The position numbers and the translations under genes are program-made. This document shows positions 45,125 through 56,553 of a DNA stretch of 64,000 bases, in pieces (the stretch's first letter is position 1; the number at the start of each line of letters is the position of its first letter). A model generated the notes under the pieces. The model ran no database searches. It was not told where the DNA came from and worked only from the letters and a program-made list of their open reading frames with translations. The DNA lies in NCBI GenBank assembly GCA_944739405.2, contig OX123205.2:34368475-34432474 (forward strand), read 5' to 3'. Source of the DNA: Euclidia mi. Lineage: Eukaryota; Arthropoda; Insecta; Lepidoptera; Erebidae.

Positions 45125-46480
45125 GTACTATAAAATAGTATATTCCACATCTTGTTTGCTTTCGCTTTCCCTATTATCATTCTTATATTATAACTGATCT
45201 GTGTTCCATTTCAAATAAGATTTGGCACACAAGAAGATTTTACAAGAAGAAAACGGCTCGAAACATGAAAAGAAAGAATAGATCAAGTTTTTCAAATACC
45301 AGCATTTAGGTTCGATAGAGGGCGTATGATGACGCTATTTTGTTAAAAACAGCTCATATCGTTTTAATCAAAATCTTTATTTAGTTATTTTTTAGTTTAT
45401 TTTACTACGAGATAAAAATGTGTTCCTTCAAAATAGTAGCTCTGATTTTGAACGAAGCGAAGTACAAATGACTCAGAACATGAAGCAATAGACGCAAAAA
45501 TACTTTCAATGTATCTGTCTCTTTGACACAGGAATTGATACCCTTAAAGCCTTATAATAAATTACAACAATGCCTTAAAATATCATAGTCAATATGGTTA
45601 CACATCTAAATTTATAGCAAGCCTGCGTTGCTTTACCAAACCCATACCACGCTGTTCACTTACCGTCAATACTTGAACAACCACTCAAAATAAATCATAC
45701 TAAAATATTAATCAACCAATTCTGTACTCCACATTCCGAATCGATACAATAACATGCATCATTTCGCTTATAATCCTTGCAAGAGCGAGAGGTCACTGTC
45801 TCCATACGAGTGACAGAGACGGCAGACCCAAGACTCGCAAGTCACGTAAGAGTATAATTTGTATCGGTAATGACGTGTCAATCACTGGATCCCAAGATGA
45901 GGGATAATATTAAAGATATGGAAAGATCTCGAAGTTCTAATATGAAGGAATCATATTAAGGTTTGACAGAACTGTTTCTTTTTGGGGCGTATAAACGTCA
46001 GATAGGTATTAAATGGTACACGACTGCTTGTTAGTCTAGTGGTTGATGATTCTTACTGCTAAAATAAAGGATACTGTGTTCGACAAATATAATAATAGTG
46101 AAGAACTCCTACCTAACTGATAGCCTAGTCTAGTCGAAGTACCATGCAGAAGGTATTGGGTCACTCGTTCTAGGAAAGTATAAATCCAGTGGCCCTAAAT
46201 AACGCAGGGGTAACCGAGGTACCGAATATACAGATAAAATATTTCAAAACTACCGTAAGTGCAAAACTCAGCTTCATCTCGTAATAATAAGTGACTGACC
46301 AGCAACTCACTTAGGGTAAGTTTAATGAATGTGTTATAAGGTTTGCTAAGTTCAAACCTATATAATCAGCTGTGCGTTATGAGATTTAACTTTAAACTTG
46401 TCTCATAGTCTCGGCAGATGCTCATGTTTAAAAGCTTTGATTTGATGTAGAAGGATATTTATAAATATCGTCATTTGACA
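45125..46480. other. Intron sequence, nothing recognised
   Basis: AT-rich. No domain-bearing frame, no complete repeat family. A GC-rich patch at 45785 to 45850 (AGAGGTCACTGTCTCCATAC) is unassigned. Confidence 0.3.
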
Positions 46481-46495
46481 AAAAAGGCGTTTTTT

Positions 46496-46725
46496 ATGCT
46501 AGTAAGGCATTCGTGCTGACGGCCTATCTGACGGTAAGCAAAAACCGTCGCCCATAGACTTTGGCCATGTCAGAGATACAGCAAACCGCTGCCTACCTTG
46601 AGACCTAAGAAGTCTTCACATGTCCAGTAATTTTACTAGCTACAGTACCATTCAAACCGGAACGTAATACTGCACATTTGTACGTTATTTCTTGGCGGCA
46701 GAATAACTAATACTGCGGTGGTACC
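46496..46725. repeat. Dispersed repeat, composite
   Basis: The first half (GCTGACGGCCTATCTGACGG, CAAAAACCGTCGCCCATAGA) is loosely related to 10880 to 11000. The second half (GCACATTTGTACGTTATTTC, TTGGCGGCAGAATAACTA) matches 36505 to 36590. Confidence 0.45.
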
Positions 46726-46741
46726 TACCTAGAGTCAGTCA

Positions 46742-46799
46742 AGGGCATAGTTCAAAATCAGCGTCAGGCCTCTGCCTGACAAATACTGAACTATGCCCT
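46742..46799. repeat. Inverted repeat, 58 bp
   Basis: AGGGCATAGTTCA (46742) pairs with TGAACTATGCCCT (to 46799); an inner stem TCAGGC/GCCTGA surrounds the loop. It lies immediately after the repeat that ends at 46725 and could be a terminal hairpin of the same element. Confidence 0.7.
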
Positions 46800-46862
46800 G
46801 TTCTGACAAGTCACAATTTTGTTTTATTGTTTTCTTGCTAAATATCATTTTGAAAGCGTGTA

Positions 46863-47138
46863 TTGGTTGTCTTGTACTGTTTTTTTATTGTGCTTTTTAT
46901 TGGTGTGTGTGTTGTAAATAAAATTATTTTTCTTTTTCTAGACGGACCGTGCAATAAGAGGCTGACCTCCAGTATTCGAAAACAACTAACAGGATCTAAA
47001 ATAGGGAAAATACTAACGGTTAACGTCGATGGATATGTTCTCAGAAACTGGCGCTATCAACGGATCGGTAACTGCCTGCGAACAAAAAAATATATAATTA
47101 TAAAAGTACATAGAAATATAGCTTTTAAGGGGACATAA
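46863..47138 (+). other. Short open frame, probably not a gene
   Basis: A 91-codon frame opposite the host gene: a hydrophobic start (MVVLYCFFIVLFIGVCVVNK) then a basic part (SSIRKQLTGSKIGKILTVNV, NWRYQRIG). The leading residues follow from T-rich DNA. No family recognised, no promoter or polyadenylation context. I list it only because its second half is less biased than other frames here. Confidence 0.15.
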
Positions 47139-47538
47139 TAAATTCTAGATTTATTCTTGATATTTTTATTCACTCTCGTCACAATTCTCGTGGTAGTATG
47201 GGTATTAATAACCAGGCATTTCTTTAGGATAAGAGTGGTACGAAATTGTAATATTTATAGTCTCTAGTCGATATGTTCGTCCTTTCCTGCGAAATAATAC
47301 AGAAGATCAAAAGTATCAAGCACCTAAACGACGGAAATTTTAATTTGTCATCCACACATGACTGGAATGCAAAATATGCTATTCCGATCTAGCTGTCGAC
47401 TATAACTTCTGGCAGCGGCTGCAGCGGCTTAGGTTTCAGAGAAGTACCTTCTAGTAGCATAGAATACTTCGTTGTGCTCTGATGTTTGTTGCAGTTAATT
47501 AAAGATTAAGGGGCAAAATAAATAGAACTGCAACTTAC

Positions 47539-47660
47539 TTGACAAGTGACGTCAGTACCAAAGTCAGCCCTCTGCAGTCTGAAAGAGACAGTGGCTCTCG
47601 CTTCAGAGTTAGCGAGAAGCGCGTGCGACTTCCACCAAGACACCCTGGCTACAGGACGAC
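47539..47660 (-). CDS. Side-family exon: end of Ig domain 2
   Basis: Reads (G)RPVARVSWWKSHALLANSEA then RATVSFRLQRADFGTDVTCQ. The WW core tryptophans and the final VTC cysteine complete the Ig2 disulphide pair begun in the exon at 50535. The acceptor is CTCACAG; the donor CAA/GTAAGT leaves phase 0. The next exon I can see (33651 to 33802) starts in phase 1, so these two cannot be joined directly and a small exon of 3n+1 bases is expected between them. Confidence 0.88.
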
Positions 47661-47695
47661 CTGTGAGACAAATAATTAAATCAAATACATAAAAA

Positions 47696-48060
47696 AGGCA
47701 ATGGTAGCCTAGTAGAGATGCCAACAGACTGCCATGTAGAGTGTAACGAGATCAAGCCCACGTAGCAATGACTTTTCTAAATGATGTGCGTACTACAGTG
47801 CTAATTATTGCCAGCCGCATCCGTCGGAGAGCACCTTAAACCCTCCATTCCGGCTGTGATGAAGATCTTTCACAGTCGTCATGGGCAGTCAGTACCTTCG
47901 AGTATACTGACACGCGTAAGCTATATTCTCAAAGGCATAGCAATATTCTGCTATGCCTTTGGGTTCTGAAGGCCAGACGGCAGTTGCCCTGTAGCTCTCT
48001 AGCTAAGCCAGAAAGAGGATTCCAGATTGCAAAGCGAAAGTCTGAGCACTGTCATATTAT
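47696..48060 (+). mobile_element. SINE with family A-like head, longer body
   Basis: Head GGTAGCCTAGTAGAGATGCC and CAACAGACTGCCATG, body CCGTCGGAGAGCACCTTAAA, GGCTGTGATGAAGATCTTTC and GACGGCAGTTGCCCTGTAGC. An inner hairpin CAAAGGCATAGCA...TGCTATGCCTTTG is at 47931 to 47962. It starts 36 bp upstream of the acceptor of the Ig2 exon. Confidence 0.65.
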
Positions 48061-48069
48061 TTTGTGACA

Positions 48070-49300
48070 GGATTACTCAAATAACGGCAAAGCAAAAAAG
48101 TGACAAAAATAAATATAAGCTGGCAAGGCAAGAAACAGGAAAGTCTCAGTTTCAAGTATTGCATTCTAGGATCGTCTATCAAAAGTAATTTCCGTTGACT
48201 AGAAGAAATAATTGATCCCATGATCGTATCTATCATTTCACATCTTCAGCAGTTTCTCTCAAAGGATTTGCTTCACGACAAAACTGTGTGGTTCCGTATA
48301 ATTTAAATAAACAAACTACCAACTTGCATAGTTTGGAATAGATCAATATCAATACGAGGATATGGTTGCCAACTAACGTCAAACTCAAATAGGGCGATCA
48401 CGGTAACGTGACCGAATTTCGGATGAATCATTATTGAATCAAACGATAGACTCTCGTTACTGAATTCTATGTAGAGTATCAGTTGTAAAATCTAGGCACA
48501 CCTCATAAATATTATGTGTATTGATAGAGGAATGTCAAGAACATTTGAGAAAGAAACTTATTTCACTTCAATTGACTCACTCGCTTAAACCTCTGTAGTT
48601 TAAGTGGGTATCATGGATTTAATAAAGAAAATACTGTAATAGTTATGAGTTCTGATCAATAAAAAACATTCACTTTATCGACCCATACTGTTATAGTCCG
48701 GTGTAACAATTTTGCTCGCTATTTGTTTTTGCTGTCTTGCTTAGCTGAATGTACTAAATGTTAAGGAGAATCTAATGAGCCCACAGTCGATGAATTTACG
48801 AGATGGATTCCTTCTTCTACCTTGGAGCTCTAATGCGCGGATAGCGGAGCCGTGGGCTGATACAAAATGGTCATGATGATACAAAAACTAAAAATCTGTG
48901 TGTGAAATTCGAACTCATAGATTTTATTACGTAGTTCCAGGTCGTCCAAATAAATGTACGTTAAAAAGTCCGCCCTACTCGCCGTATTTCACAGACCTAA
49001 AACATTAATACCCTGAGTGAAATTTAAATTAATTTCCAAAGGTCGTAACGGTTTAATAAATGAACAAATTGTTATAATTACTTAGAGGCGAGCGGTCCAT
49101 ATATTGTTGTATATTGTGAGTGGTGAATGAGTTGAGTGAATAAAAAAACTTGTTAAACAATGGCGTCGCGTGTACCCTTGTCAAGTAAGGGTTAGATCGC
49201 GGGCTTGAGGCATAAGATGAAGCGAGTTACAGTAATTTACAAATTAAAAGGATGAGAATCTGATACTTAACGAATATCAGAACCTGAACTGGGAATAACT
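48070..49300. other. Intron sequence, nothing recognised
   Basis: AT-rich sequence between the Ig2 exons, without repeat families or frames of interest that I can identify. Confidence 0.3.
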
Positions 49301-49310
49301 GCACCACAGG

Positions 49311-49462
49311 GAACTTTACAGAAATTCAATCATCGGGAATAAAAGAAAAGCCAGACTCGAGAAAAAAAACGTATCTCACAAAGTGTTGTCCCAGGGAAAA
49401 CAACACTAACTACAGTACTTTAAGGCGAGGCGATCGCTTAAATAACTACGCCATCTGCGCAG
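49311..49462 (-). mobile_element. SINE family D, diverged
   Basis: Plus-strand GGGAACTTTACAGAAATTCA, CACAAAGTGTTGTCCCAGGG and GGCGAGGCGATCGCTTAAAT...ACTACGCCATC is the reverse complement of family D, with a damaged B box. Confidence 0.65.
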
Positions 49463-49499
49463 TTACGGTAACAGTTCATCATCAAGCAGAACTGTAAAC

Positions 49500-49765
49500 T
49501 TAATAATGGAGCCTTTCGCTGCCTACTGCTGGAAATAGCCCTCTCCTAATTTGTAACACAATAGCATTGTGAGTCAAAAGGAGAACTTAGCCTTCAGGCC
49601 ACCATGCTGGCCAGACCGGTAGGTATTGAGTTTGATGTAGAGTTTGCTGTCTCATCGCCTCATCGCAAAAATACTATTTACTTTGAATATTTTCCTTAGT
49701 CGTCTTTCGGCGTAATTGGATAGTGACACTTTGGATTCTTAATCCGTCACCACACGGTGGACGGT
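49500..49765 (+). repeat. Copy of the 7118 to 7470 repeat
   Basis: CCTACTGCTGGAAATAGCCC, CCATGCTGGCCAGACCGGTA and GATTCTTAATCCGTCACCAC match the dispersed repeat at 7243 to 7470, in the same orientation. Confidence 0.55.
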
Positions 49766-49792
49766 ATGTTTGTTATCACGGTAACATGCGCC

Positions 49793-49839
49793 GGCAGGTT
49801 TGCCGCCTGTGTGTATATCACACAGGCTGCAAACCTGCC
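49793..49839. repeat. GC-rich inverted repeat, 21-bp arms
   Basis: GGCAGGTTTGCCGCCTGTGTG (49793 to 49813) pairs with the complement at 49819 to 49839 with one mismatch and a 5-nt loop. It directly follows the CCGTCACCACACGG end of the repeat at 49500 to 49765, so it may be part of that element's terminus. Confidence 0.75.
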
Positions 49840-50534
49840 ATCATGCAATCACTCCATCCACACTAGGGAAGACCAAATAAAAAGCTATTGAGTAGTTTTT
49901 AGGTTTATCACGAATGAAGACAGTAAAATAATAAATATTCATCTAATCATCCCTTTACACGCTTTTTCTCATATCTCATACCACCTACTAACCTAGCATG
50001 CGTGAATCGAAAAAATTTCGTAAAATCACAAGACGTGACGTTTGATTCAGGTTACGCATTTTTCATGAGCAGCGCACATGGCTGTGAATTGTACCGTGAA
50101 AATGGCGGACGAGAAAGAATGTTCGAAAATGTGGTATGCTCGTGGTAGGTCAAATTTTCGTAGATTTCGCGTTTGTCATTTGTAGGCAACGAGAAAGCAA
50201 ACCACACGGTCAGTATTTATAATAATTAAGTTATTTGATTATGATGACAGCGAAGTAAATACAAGTAATCTTCATGACATTACAGTTGCAGCTCATTAAA
50301 TAATGAAATAATATGAGATAAAATGGATTTGGCAATCACCGACTGATCCTGAGTTTCTTCTATCCCCATGCAATGCGTCAATAAATGACGAGTATTATAC
50401 GATTAGTATTGTATTTGTTGTGTAAAACGAATAAATAATATAATCTGTAAGATAGATTGACATTCGTCACGCGTCAGATTGTGATATAAATAAAAGCTTA
50501 GACTATATATTATTATATATCTTAGTATCCTCAC

Positions 50535-50648
50535 CTCCAACTGCTATGCAGGTCAGATTAACTTCAGTCCCTTCGTCGTAAGGTCCTAGAATTCCTCCAC
50601 GGATTTCGTTACCTTCGTGGTTCAGGATTATCAGCCTTTCTGGTGGTA
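50535..50648 (-). CDS. Side-family exon: start of Ig domain 2
   Basis: Joined to the previous exon this reads V-PPERLIILNHEGNEIRGG then ILGPYDEGTEVNLTCIAVG. It holds the first Ig2 cysteine (LTC) and the GGILGPY segment that is highly conserved in Side proteins. The acceptor is TTTCCAG, the donor GTGAGG. Both ends are phase 1. Length is 114 bp. It lies about 1.5 kb from the BEL/minisatellite complex, which occupies the intron between it and the Ig1 exon. Confidence 0.9.
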
Positions 50649-51237
50649 CTGGAAACAAAACATTCACATTAATTTGATACTCCTTAGGGGTACCAACACG
50701 CTATTTTTAACACGGAATAAATATTTTGACGGAAAGCTGTATGCAGATGGAGAAAGATGAGCTGGATAGCTACTCTGATCATATCGAGCTGTGCTGGTTT
50801 TTGTCTGCGATACTTTTATTTAATCAAAATAAAGTGACTGAAACCAGACAATTACTGAAATGACAAAAACATTTTTTTAGGGGTTTTGTATACAATATGC
50901 ACTACTGACATCATATTTTTTATATATTATCAGTTAAACTGACAGTAAAAAATTAAAATAGAGTTTTGAAATTAATTGATTAAATGATTATTGAAACTGC
51001 TATTATTTTTAAATGTCTTACAGATAAAATAAGCTATATAATTAACTAGCGACCCAGCGAACTCCGTATCGCCTTTTTAAGAGTTTTTATTGAATTCCCT
51101 TTTTTCCAAGCCCCTTTTCCAAGTTACTATTGACTTAGCGCTTAATCTCTTATCATTGCAGGGTCTATAAATGATGCAGAAACAAACATAGATTTTTATA
51201 TAATATTGAATTGCCCATTCCTTAAAGTATCGTTGCC

Positions 51238-52033
51238 GATATCTATCCATATCGACTTTAAAAAAAAAACCCGTCCGCCATCTTTGATTTCCTATCCGCC
51301 ATCTTTAATCACGAAATAGATGTTTTATTTGGATTCACCATCCCTTAAACCATCAGAGACGATACCCATATCGATTTTTAAATTTTTTCCCATCCGCCAT
51401 CTTTGATTTCCCATCTGCCATCTTGAATCACGAAATAGATGTTGTATTAAGATTCCCCATCCCTTCAAACATCGGCGATGATACCCATATTGATTAAAAA
51501 AAATAATCCCATCCGCCATCTTTGATCACGAAAAAGATGGTGTTTTTGAATTCCCCATTCCTTAAAATATCGGAGACGATACCTATATCGACTTTAAAAA
51601 AAATCCCATACGCCATCTTTGATTTCTCATCCGCCATCTTTGATCACGAAATAGATGTTGGATTTGGATTCCCCACCCCTTTAAATATTGGAGTTTATAC
51701 CCATATTGATTTAAAAAAAAATCCCATCCGCCATCTTTGATCACGAAATAGATGGTGGTTTTGAATTCTCCATTCCTTAAAATATCGGAGACGATACCCA
51801 TATCGACTTTAAAAAAAATTGCCGTCCGCCATCTTTGATTTCCTATCCGCCATCTTTGATCACGAAATAGATGTTGTATTTGGATTCTCCATCCCTTCAA
51901 ACATCGGAGACGATACCCATACAGATTTTAAAAAAAAACCCATCCGCCATCTTTGATTTCCTATCCGCCATCTTTGATCACGAAATATATGTTGTATTTA
52001 GATTCGCCATCCCTTAAAACATCCGAGACGATA
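51238..52033. repeat. Minisatellite array, left part (unit about 118 bp)
   Basis: Units contain TCACGAAATAGATGTTGTAT, ATTCCCCATCCCTTAAA, ACATCGGAGACGATACCCAT and CCCATCCGCCATCTTTGAT, the last normally twice as a 20-bp subrepeat. The GAAATAGATG landmark recurs at steps of about 98 or 116 to 121 bp; the short units have one subrepeat copy. Open frames on the minus strand inside it (51325, 51583) only reflect repetition. Confidence 0.9.
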
Positions 52034-52038
52034 ACCAT
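52034..52038. repeat. BEL target-site duplication, left copy
   Basis: ACCAT directly before the LTR; the same five bases follow the other LTR at 59515. Confidence 0.85.
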
Positions 52039-52632
52039 TGTCTAGAATTACTGGGAATTGGTTGTAGGCACAGTGGAAGCTAATTTATATTCATCCAGTT
52101 GTCCTTAAGCAATCAAATGTCTGACATATATTGCTGAGATTCTCAGCGATGACAAATTATAATGTAGTTATATGAAAATTTTACCTTATATCTCCTGGTG
52201 ATGTTCTTGAAGTGGACCTATAGGATTAACTCATAATTTTGGCCAAAATAACAAGAGAATCGAATAGATACCAGTGTACAATTCGGCGAAGTCCTTCTCC
52301 AGACCACGATGCACGTTTACGGTTCACAAAACTTTTCACAAATGTTCAATATGTCATCAATTTACAACAAACTTTGCCGGAAGTCAAAAGCGGCAATTAC
52401 GTATTAAGTTAATTACAAGTTGATTCAATTCGCGTTAATTCAAAGGGCGATCAATTTATTAATTAGGTACAAGGCACGCGAGAGTGCAAACGGCGTGTTA
52501 ATTTTTCAAGGCGCGAACGGAAGTAACAGTTTAGTGTGACCATTGTCAGAAATTTTCAATAGACTAAACAAAATGTTACTCAATCGATCTAATCGATTTG
52601 ACTTATAATAAAAACTAATTCTATTTCAAACA
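52039..52632 (-). repeat. BEL/Pao 3' LTR (left)
   Basis: 594 bp. In element orientation (minus) it starts TGTTTGAAATAGAATTAG and ends TAATTCTAGACA. It matches the LTR at 58910 to 59514 almost exactly: I count about five substitutions and one 11-bp length difference near its 52051 side. Confidence 0.92.
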
Positions 52633-52644
52633 TCCACCCGCCCC
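52633..52644 (-). other. Candidate polypurine tract
   Basis: On the minus strand GGGGCGGGTGGA lies directly before the 3' LTR, the place where plus-strand DNA synthesis starts in LTR elements. Confidence 0.7.
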
Positions 52645-52663
52645 AGACCGGCCTACCGGTCCA

Positions 52664-53650
52664 CTAATCGGTTGGTAGACGTGACAATGTTGCAACCGCT
52701 TTCCTCAGAATCGAACCGTCCACCAAGACCTCAGCAAATCGGGGAACTCCATCAGCCCCAGTTACCAAACGAAGGATGCGCCCCCTGCGCCATCTGAGTG
52801 GCGGAAGGTTAGACTCCTTGATCAAAACGAGGTCACCAATCTTGGGTGGATCGGTCTTGTCGGTCCACTTAACGCGTTGCTGGAGTATGTGCAAATATTC
52901 CAAATTCCAGCGTTTCCAAAAGCTCTGAGTAATCTGGCGTACCAATTCAAAACGCGAGAGACGACCAGGTCTCGTATCAATATAGGGGTACTCAGGCAAG
53001 GCGACAAGTGGGCGACCAATCAAAAAATGGCCCGGCGTAAGGGCCTCCCAATCATTCGGATCTGAGGAGATCGGGCACAATGGCCGAGAGTTCAAAACGG
53101 CCTCAATCTTACAAAACACAGTTGCGAGTTCCTCAAATGTAAGGACAGATTCACCGATTGTCCTGCGCAAGTGTGTTTTGGCCGATTTTACGGCGGCCTC
53201 AAATATACCACCCCAGTGTGGACAATTTGGTGGGGAAAACAACCAATTTATCCCACGTCGGGCAAGCCTATCACCTATATCAGCTTTGTTGGTTTCAAGG
53301 AAATTAACAACATCATTCAAATAATTATAGGTGCCCTTGAAGTTAGTGCCGCAGTCAGAACGGATCAAGGAAGGCAGCCCCCTGCGGGATACAAATCTGT
53401 CAAATGTGGCTACAAACGCCTCGGTCGTAAGCGAGGAGACCAGTTCCAAATGTACGGCCTTTGTGGAGAGGCAAACAAAAACACACAAGTAGGCCTTAAC
53501 AGTCTTGCTGTTTCGAAGTGTCGACGTTTTCACCAAAAAGGGACCAGCAAAGTCCGTGCCAACACCGTCAAACGTCCTGCTTTCAGTTACGCGATCTGCC
53601 GGTAAGTCCCCCATCAACGGCTGCATGGTAGAAGCCTTGAGCTTATATAG
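52664..53650 (-). pseudogene. BEL/Pao pol: integrase core and C-terminus
   Basis: Joins element DNA to the genome. The acidic catalytic residues are visible in DGVGTDFAGPF, LIRSDCGTNFKGT and CPHWGGIFEAAVKS (the D, D, E set). The C-terminal part has FLIGRPLVALPEYP and WRRGRILRLVTGADGVPR, typical of the BEL integrase tail, and ends near LSRLPTD at 52664. It is in a different frame from the rest of pol: near 53650 an extra TA shifts the frame after CIPCY. The frame itself is open for about 330 codons. Confidence 0.88.
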
Positions 53651-55473
53651 CAAGGGATGCAGCGAAAGACTACACTCCGAATAATTCTTCGGGCAGACAA
53701 GATCCAAAATTCGCGTTGCAAAATGGCCAAGAGCGCATTACAACCAGCATGCGAATTTTTAAGGTGACGGTCAGTTACCAACAAGCGTACCAAATGACCG
53801 TCCTTAGGTAATAAAAGGGGGTGACGTGCTCCGTAAGGGAGGTTGGCGTTCTTGAGACGCCCTCCAACGCGCAAGAGACCCGTATCGTCCAAAAAGGGGT
53901 TCAATTTAGAGACAGCTCCCGACAATTTCGATCTGCCTGATTTAAGGATAGCAATCTCCTTCTCAAAGTGCGCCAATTGCACAGAACGAACCCAAAAAGT
54001 GAGGGACTCCTGTCGTTCCTGTGGTGAGAGAAACGGTGTCAGACGTTTCTGTTGTGGGTGCCTAAAATTAAAAACAAAACGCTTTATCCAAGCAGTAACA
54101 CCTAACAACTTGTCAAGGGAGCTGTAACGATTCAACAAAAAATCGGGGTCGAAGGCGCATTCCACCTTCTCAACAGCGAGTGTTCGTAGACCCGGCAAAT
54201 TAGAAGTATTCAAAACTGGCGTTCGAGGCCAATCAGTTTCTGGTCGACTCAACCATTCCGGACCCCACCACAGCGAATGACCTATCAAACTAGGCGTCAA
54301 GCATCCGCGCGAGGCACAATCAGCGGGGTTGAGCTCACCTGGCACGTGTCTCCAAACAAGTTTGACTTCAGATTTTTGTATTTGGGAAACGCGATTAGCG
54401 ACAAATACCTCCAAGGTGTGGACAGAAGCCTTCAACCAACAAAGAACAATTTGGCTCTCTGTCCAGGCGTAAGTCCCATTAATACAAATGCTTTTACCCA
54501 AAGTGTTAGACACGTGGTTCAATAAACGTACAAGTAGGGCTGCTCCTGAGAGCTCATATTTTGGGATGGTCAAAGATGTACGAAGGGGTGCAACCTTGCT
54601 CTTCGCCATGATCAGGGAAACCCTCACCTGACCTGATGCACTAACTGTGCGCAAGTACACCACGGCCGCGTGACCACGTTCCGAGGCATCACAAAACCCG
54701 TGAAGGGTGGCCCTGTACTTCCCGGGAGGAACGATGGGACGAGGCAAGGAGATCTCGTTGACGGCAGGAAGTGAGGATACAAAGGAGGTCCATTGCTTAA
54801 CAAGAGTGCCGTGCAGAGGTTCGTCCCAGGTCAATCCTGCTATCCAAAGCTTCTGCAAGAAGCATTTTGCCCAAAATATAATTGGACAGATCCAACCGTT
54901 CGGATCAAAGGTTCTGGCGACAGTAGACAATACGAGACGTTTAGTCCAAGAACACGGCAATTTCAAGTCTACGTTATATGTAAAGATGTCTTGGACTGGT
55001 CTGTACTGAACGCCGAGAACAGCCATTATGGCGGGGTTGTCAACAATCTCAAACAAATGTGGATCCTGCTGATGATCCTCTGGCAAGCCTTCCAAAAGCG
55101 CTGGTGAGTTGGAAATCCATTTGCGCAACTCATAACCAGCGGAGGCCAAAATACCTATCAATTCGTCCCGCAGGAGGATCGCCTCGTCCGCTGTGGAGGC
55201 GCCTGAACAAATGTCATCGACGTAAATATCGTCTTTCAAGATGGTGGAGGCTCGTGGGAAACGTAAGCCTTCGCGGTCTGCGAGCTCCCAAAGAGAACGT
55301 ATTGCCAAGTAGGGGCTTGACCTTAACCCGTACGTATTAGTATTGAGCTCGTAGACGACCATGGGATCACGAGGAGACTCTCTCCAAAGGATCAGCTGGA
55401 AGCGACGGTCATCAGGGTGGATAATAGTCTGCCTGAACATCATTTTTATGTCGGCCACAAAGACAACCTGATG
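53651..55473 (-). pseudogene. BEL/Pao pol: RT active site, RNase H and integrase zinc finger
   Basis: Follows the TGA at 55474 in the same frame. RT: ADIKMMFRQTIIHPDDRRFQ, NTNTYGLRSSPYLAIRSL and DDIYVDDICSG (catalytic YVDD). RNase H: HGFCDASERGHAAVVYL and PKYELSGAALLVRLL supply D and E; WTESQIVLCWL has Glu where Asp is usual; NPADCASRG supplies the last D. Then HLKNSHAGCNALL with FRCIPCY gives the integrase HHCC zinc finger. About 600 codons open, then lost frame at 53650. Confidence 0.9.
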
Positions 55474-56553
55474 TCATCGGAAGCTGGTGATGACGTCACA
55501 AAGGTCCTTGACCAACTTGGGACCAGAATGCAAGCACTGGTTCAAGGATACGCCTGTTGAAGTCTGCGCAGAACCATCAAACACTGTGCGCAGCTTGCCA
55601 GTCGATGGCTTCAATACCGCATGATGCGGGAGAAAGTAATGCTCCACCGAACGCCATTCCAAATTTGACACTGACATGTGTCCCAATTGTTCATATTCTC
55701 TCATGAACTCAATATACTTCTGTCTGAGCTCCGGATCACGACCCATGCGACGCTCCATAGCCAACAATCTCTTTTCGGCTAAAGGTCGTGACTCACCAAG
55801 CGGAGGCCGAACAGACAGGAAGGGTAGCCTCGTAATGATCCGACCAGAACGGAGTCGACCAGTGTTGTTCTGGAAGAACAGCTCGCACTCCTCATGTTCT
55901 GGATTCAAACGGGCAGCTTGAGGGGGCTCCTCTACCTCCCAAAACCTCTGAACTGCATCAGAGAGAGCAGAGCCTACAGCCAACAAATTATCAAGTTCGG
56001 GTGGAGGGGGGTCCCTAGGTACAGGTCCCATCAAAGCAAATCCAAATATGGTCGGGATGGCAGTCAAACCATTTGGCACCAAGACCCGTTTCCCACCAAT
56101 CAAAATTCCACCGAGGACATCAGAGCCAATCAACAAGTCGATTTGTCCCGGTGTGTCAAATTTGGGGTCCGCCAGTTCCAATCCCGATGTCAAATTCACC
56201 ACAGCAGCAGGTAGCTGTTTCTGTGGATGCATGCCCAAGATATTCTTCAACACAATAGCCGAGGTTTTAATCCTCGGGTGTGAAGATTCAACAGGGCCAA
56301 ACAAAACCTTAACTTGCCCTTCAAGATTAGAGGCTACGTCACCTTTGCCCCGTATACAATTCGGAAAAGAGCCCATATGTAATTTAACCTGCCCTACCAA
56401 ATAAGTGGAAACAATGCAACCTTGTGAACCTGTGTCCAATATAGCACGGACAACAACAGAGGTCCCCGTGGGTCCCCAGACCCTAACAGCAACCGTTGGT
56501 AGGATAACGGTCTCAATGGGGAAGGTTGGCGTTATAGGGCAGGGGTCAATGAC
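55474..56553 (-). pseudogene. BEL/Pao pol: protease and N-terminal RT
   Basis: Directly follows gag in the same frame after one TAG at 56554. The aspartic protease active site is ILDTGSQGCIVS; LIGSDVLGGILIGG is the following flap/hydrophobic part. Then FALMGPVP, GRIITRLPFLSVRPPLGES, YIEFMREYEQLGHM and RTVFDGSAQTSTGVSLNQ lead into RT. It ends in a TGA at 55474 where the frame clearly continues (HQVVFVADIKM), so this is a nonsense change within RT. Confidence 0.9.

Noticed and set aside
51325..51900. Repetitive protein genes on the minus strand in the minisatellite (also 59816 to 60046)
   Set aside because: The frames come from the tandem repeat unit and break wherever a unit differs in length.
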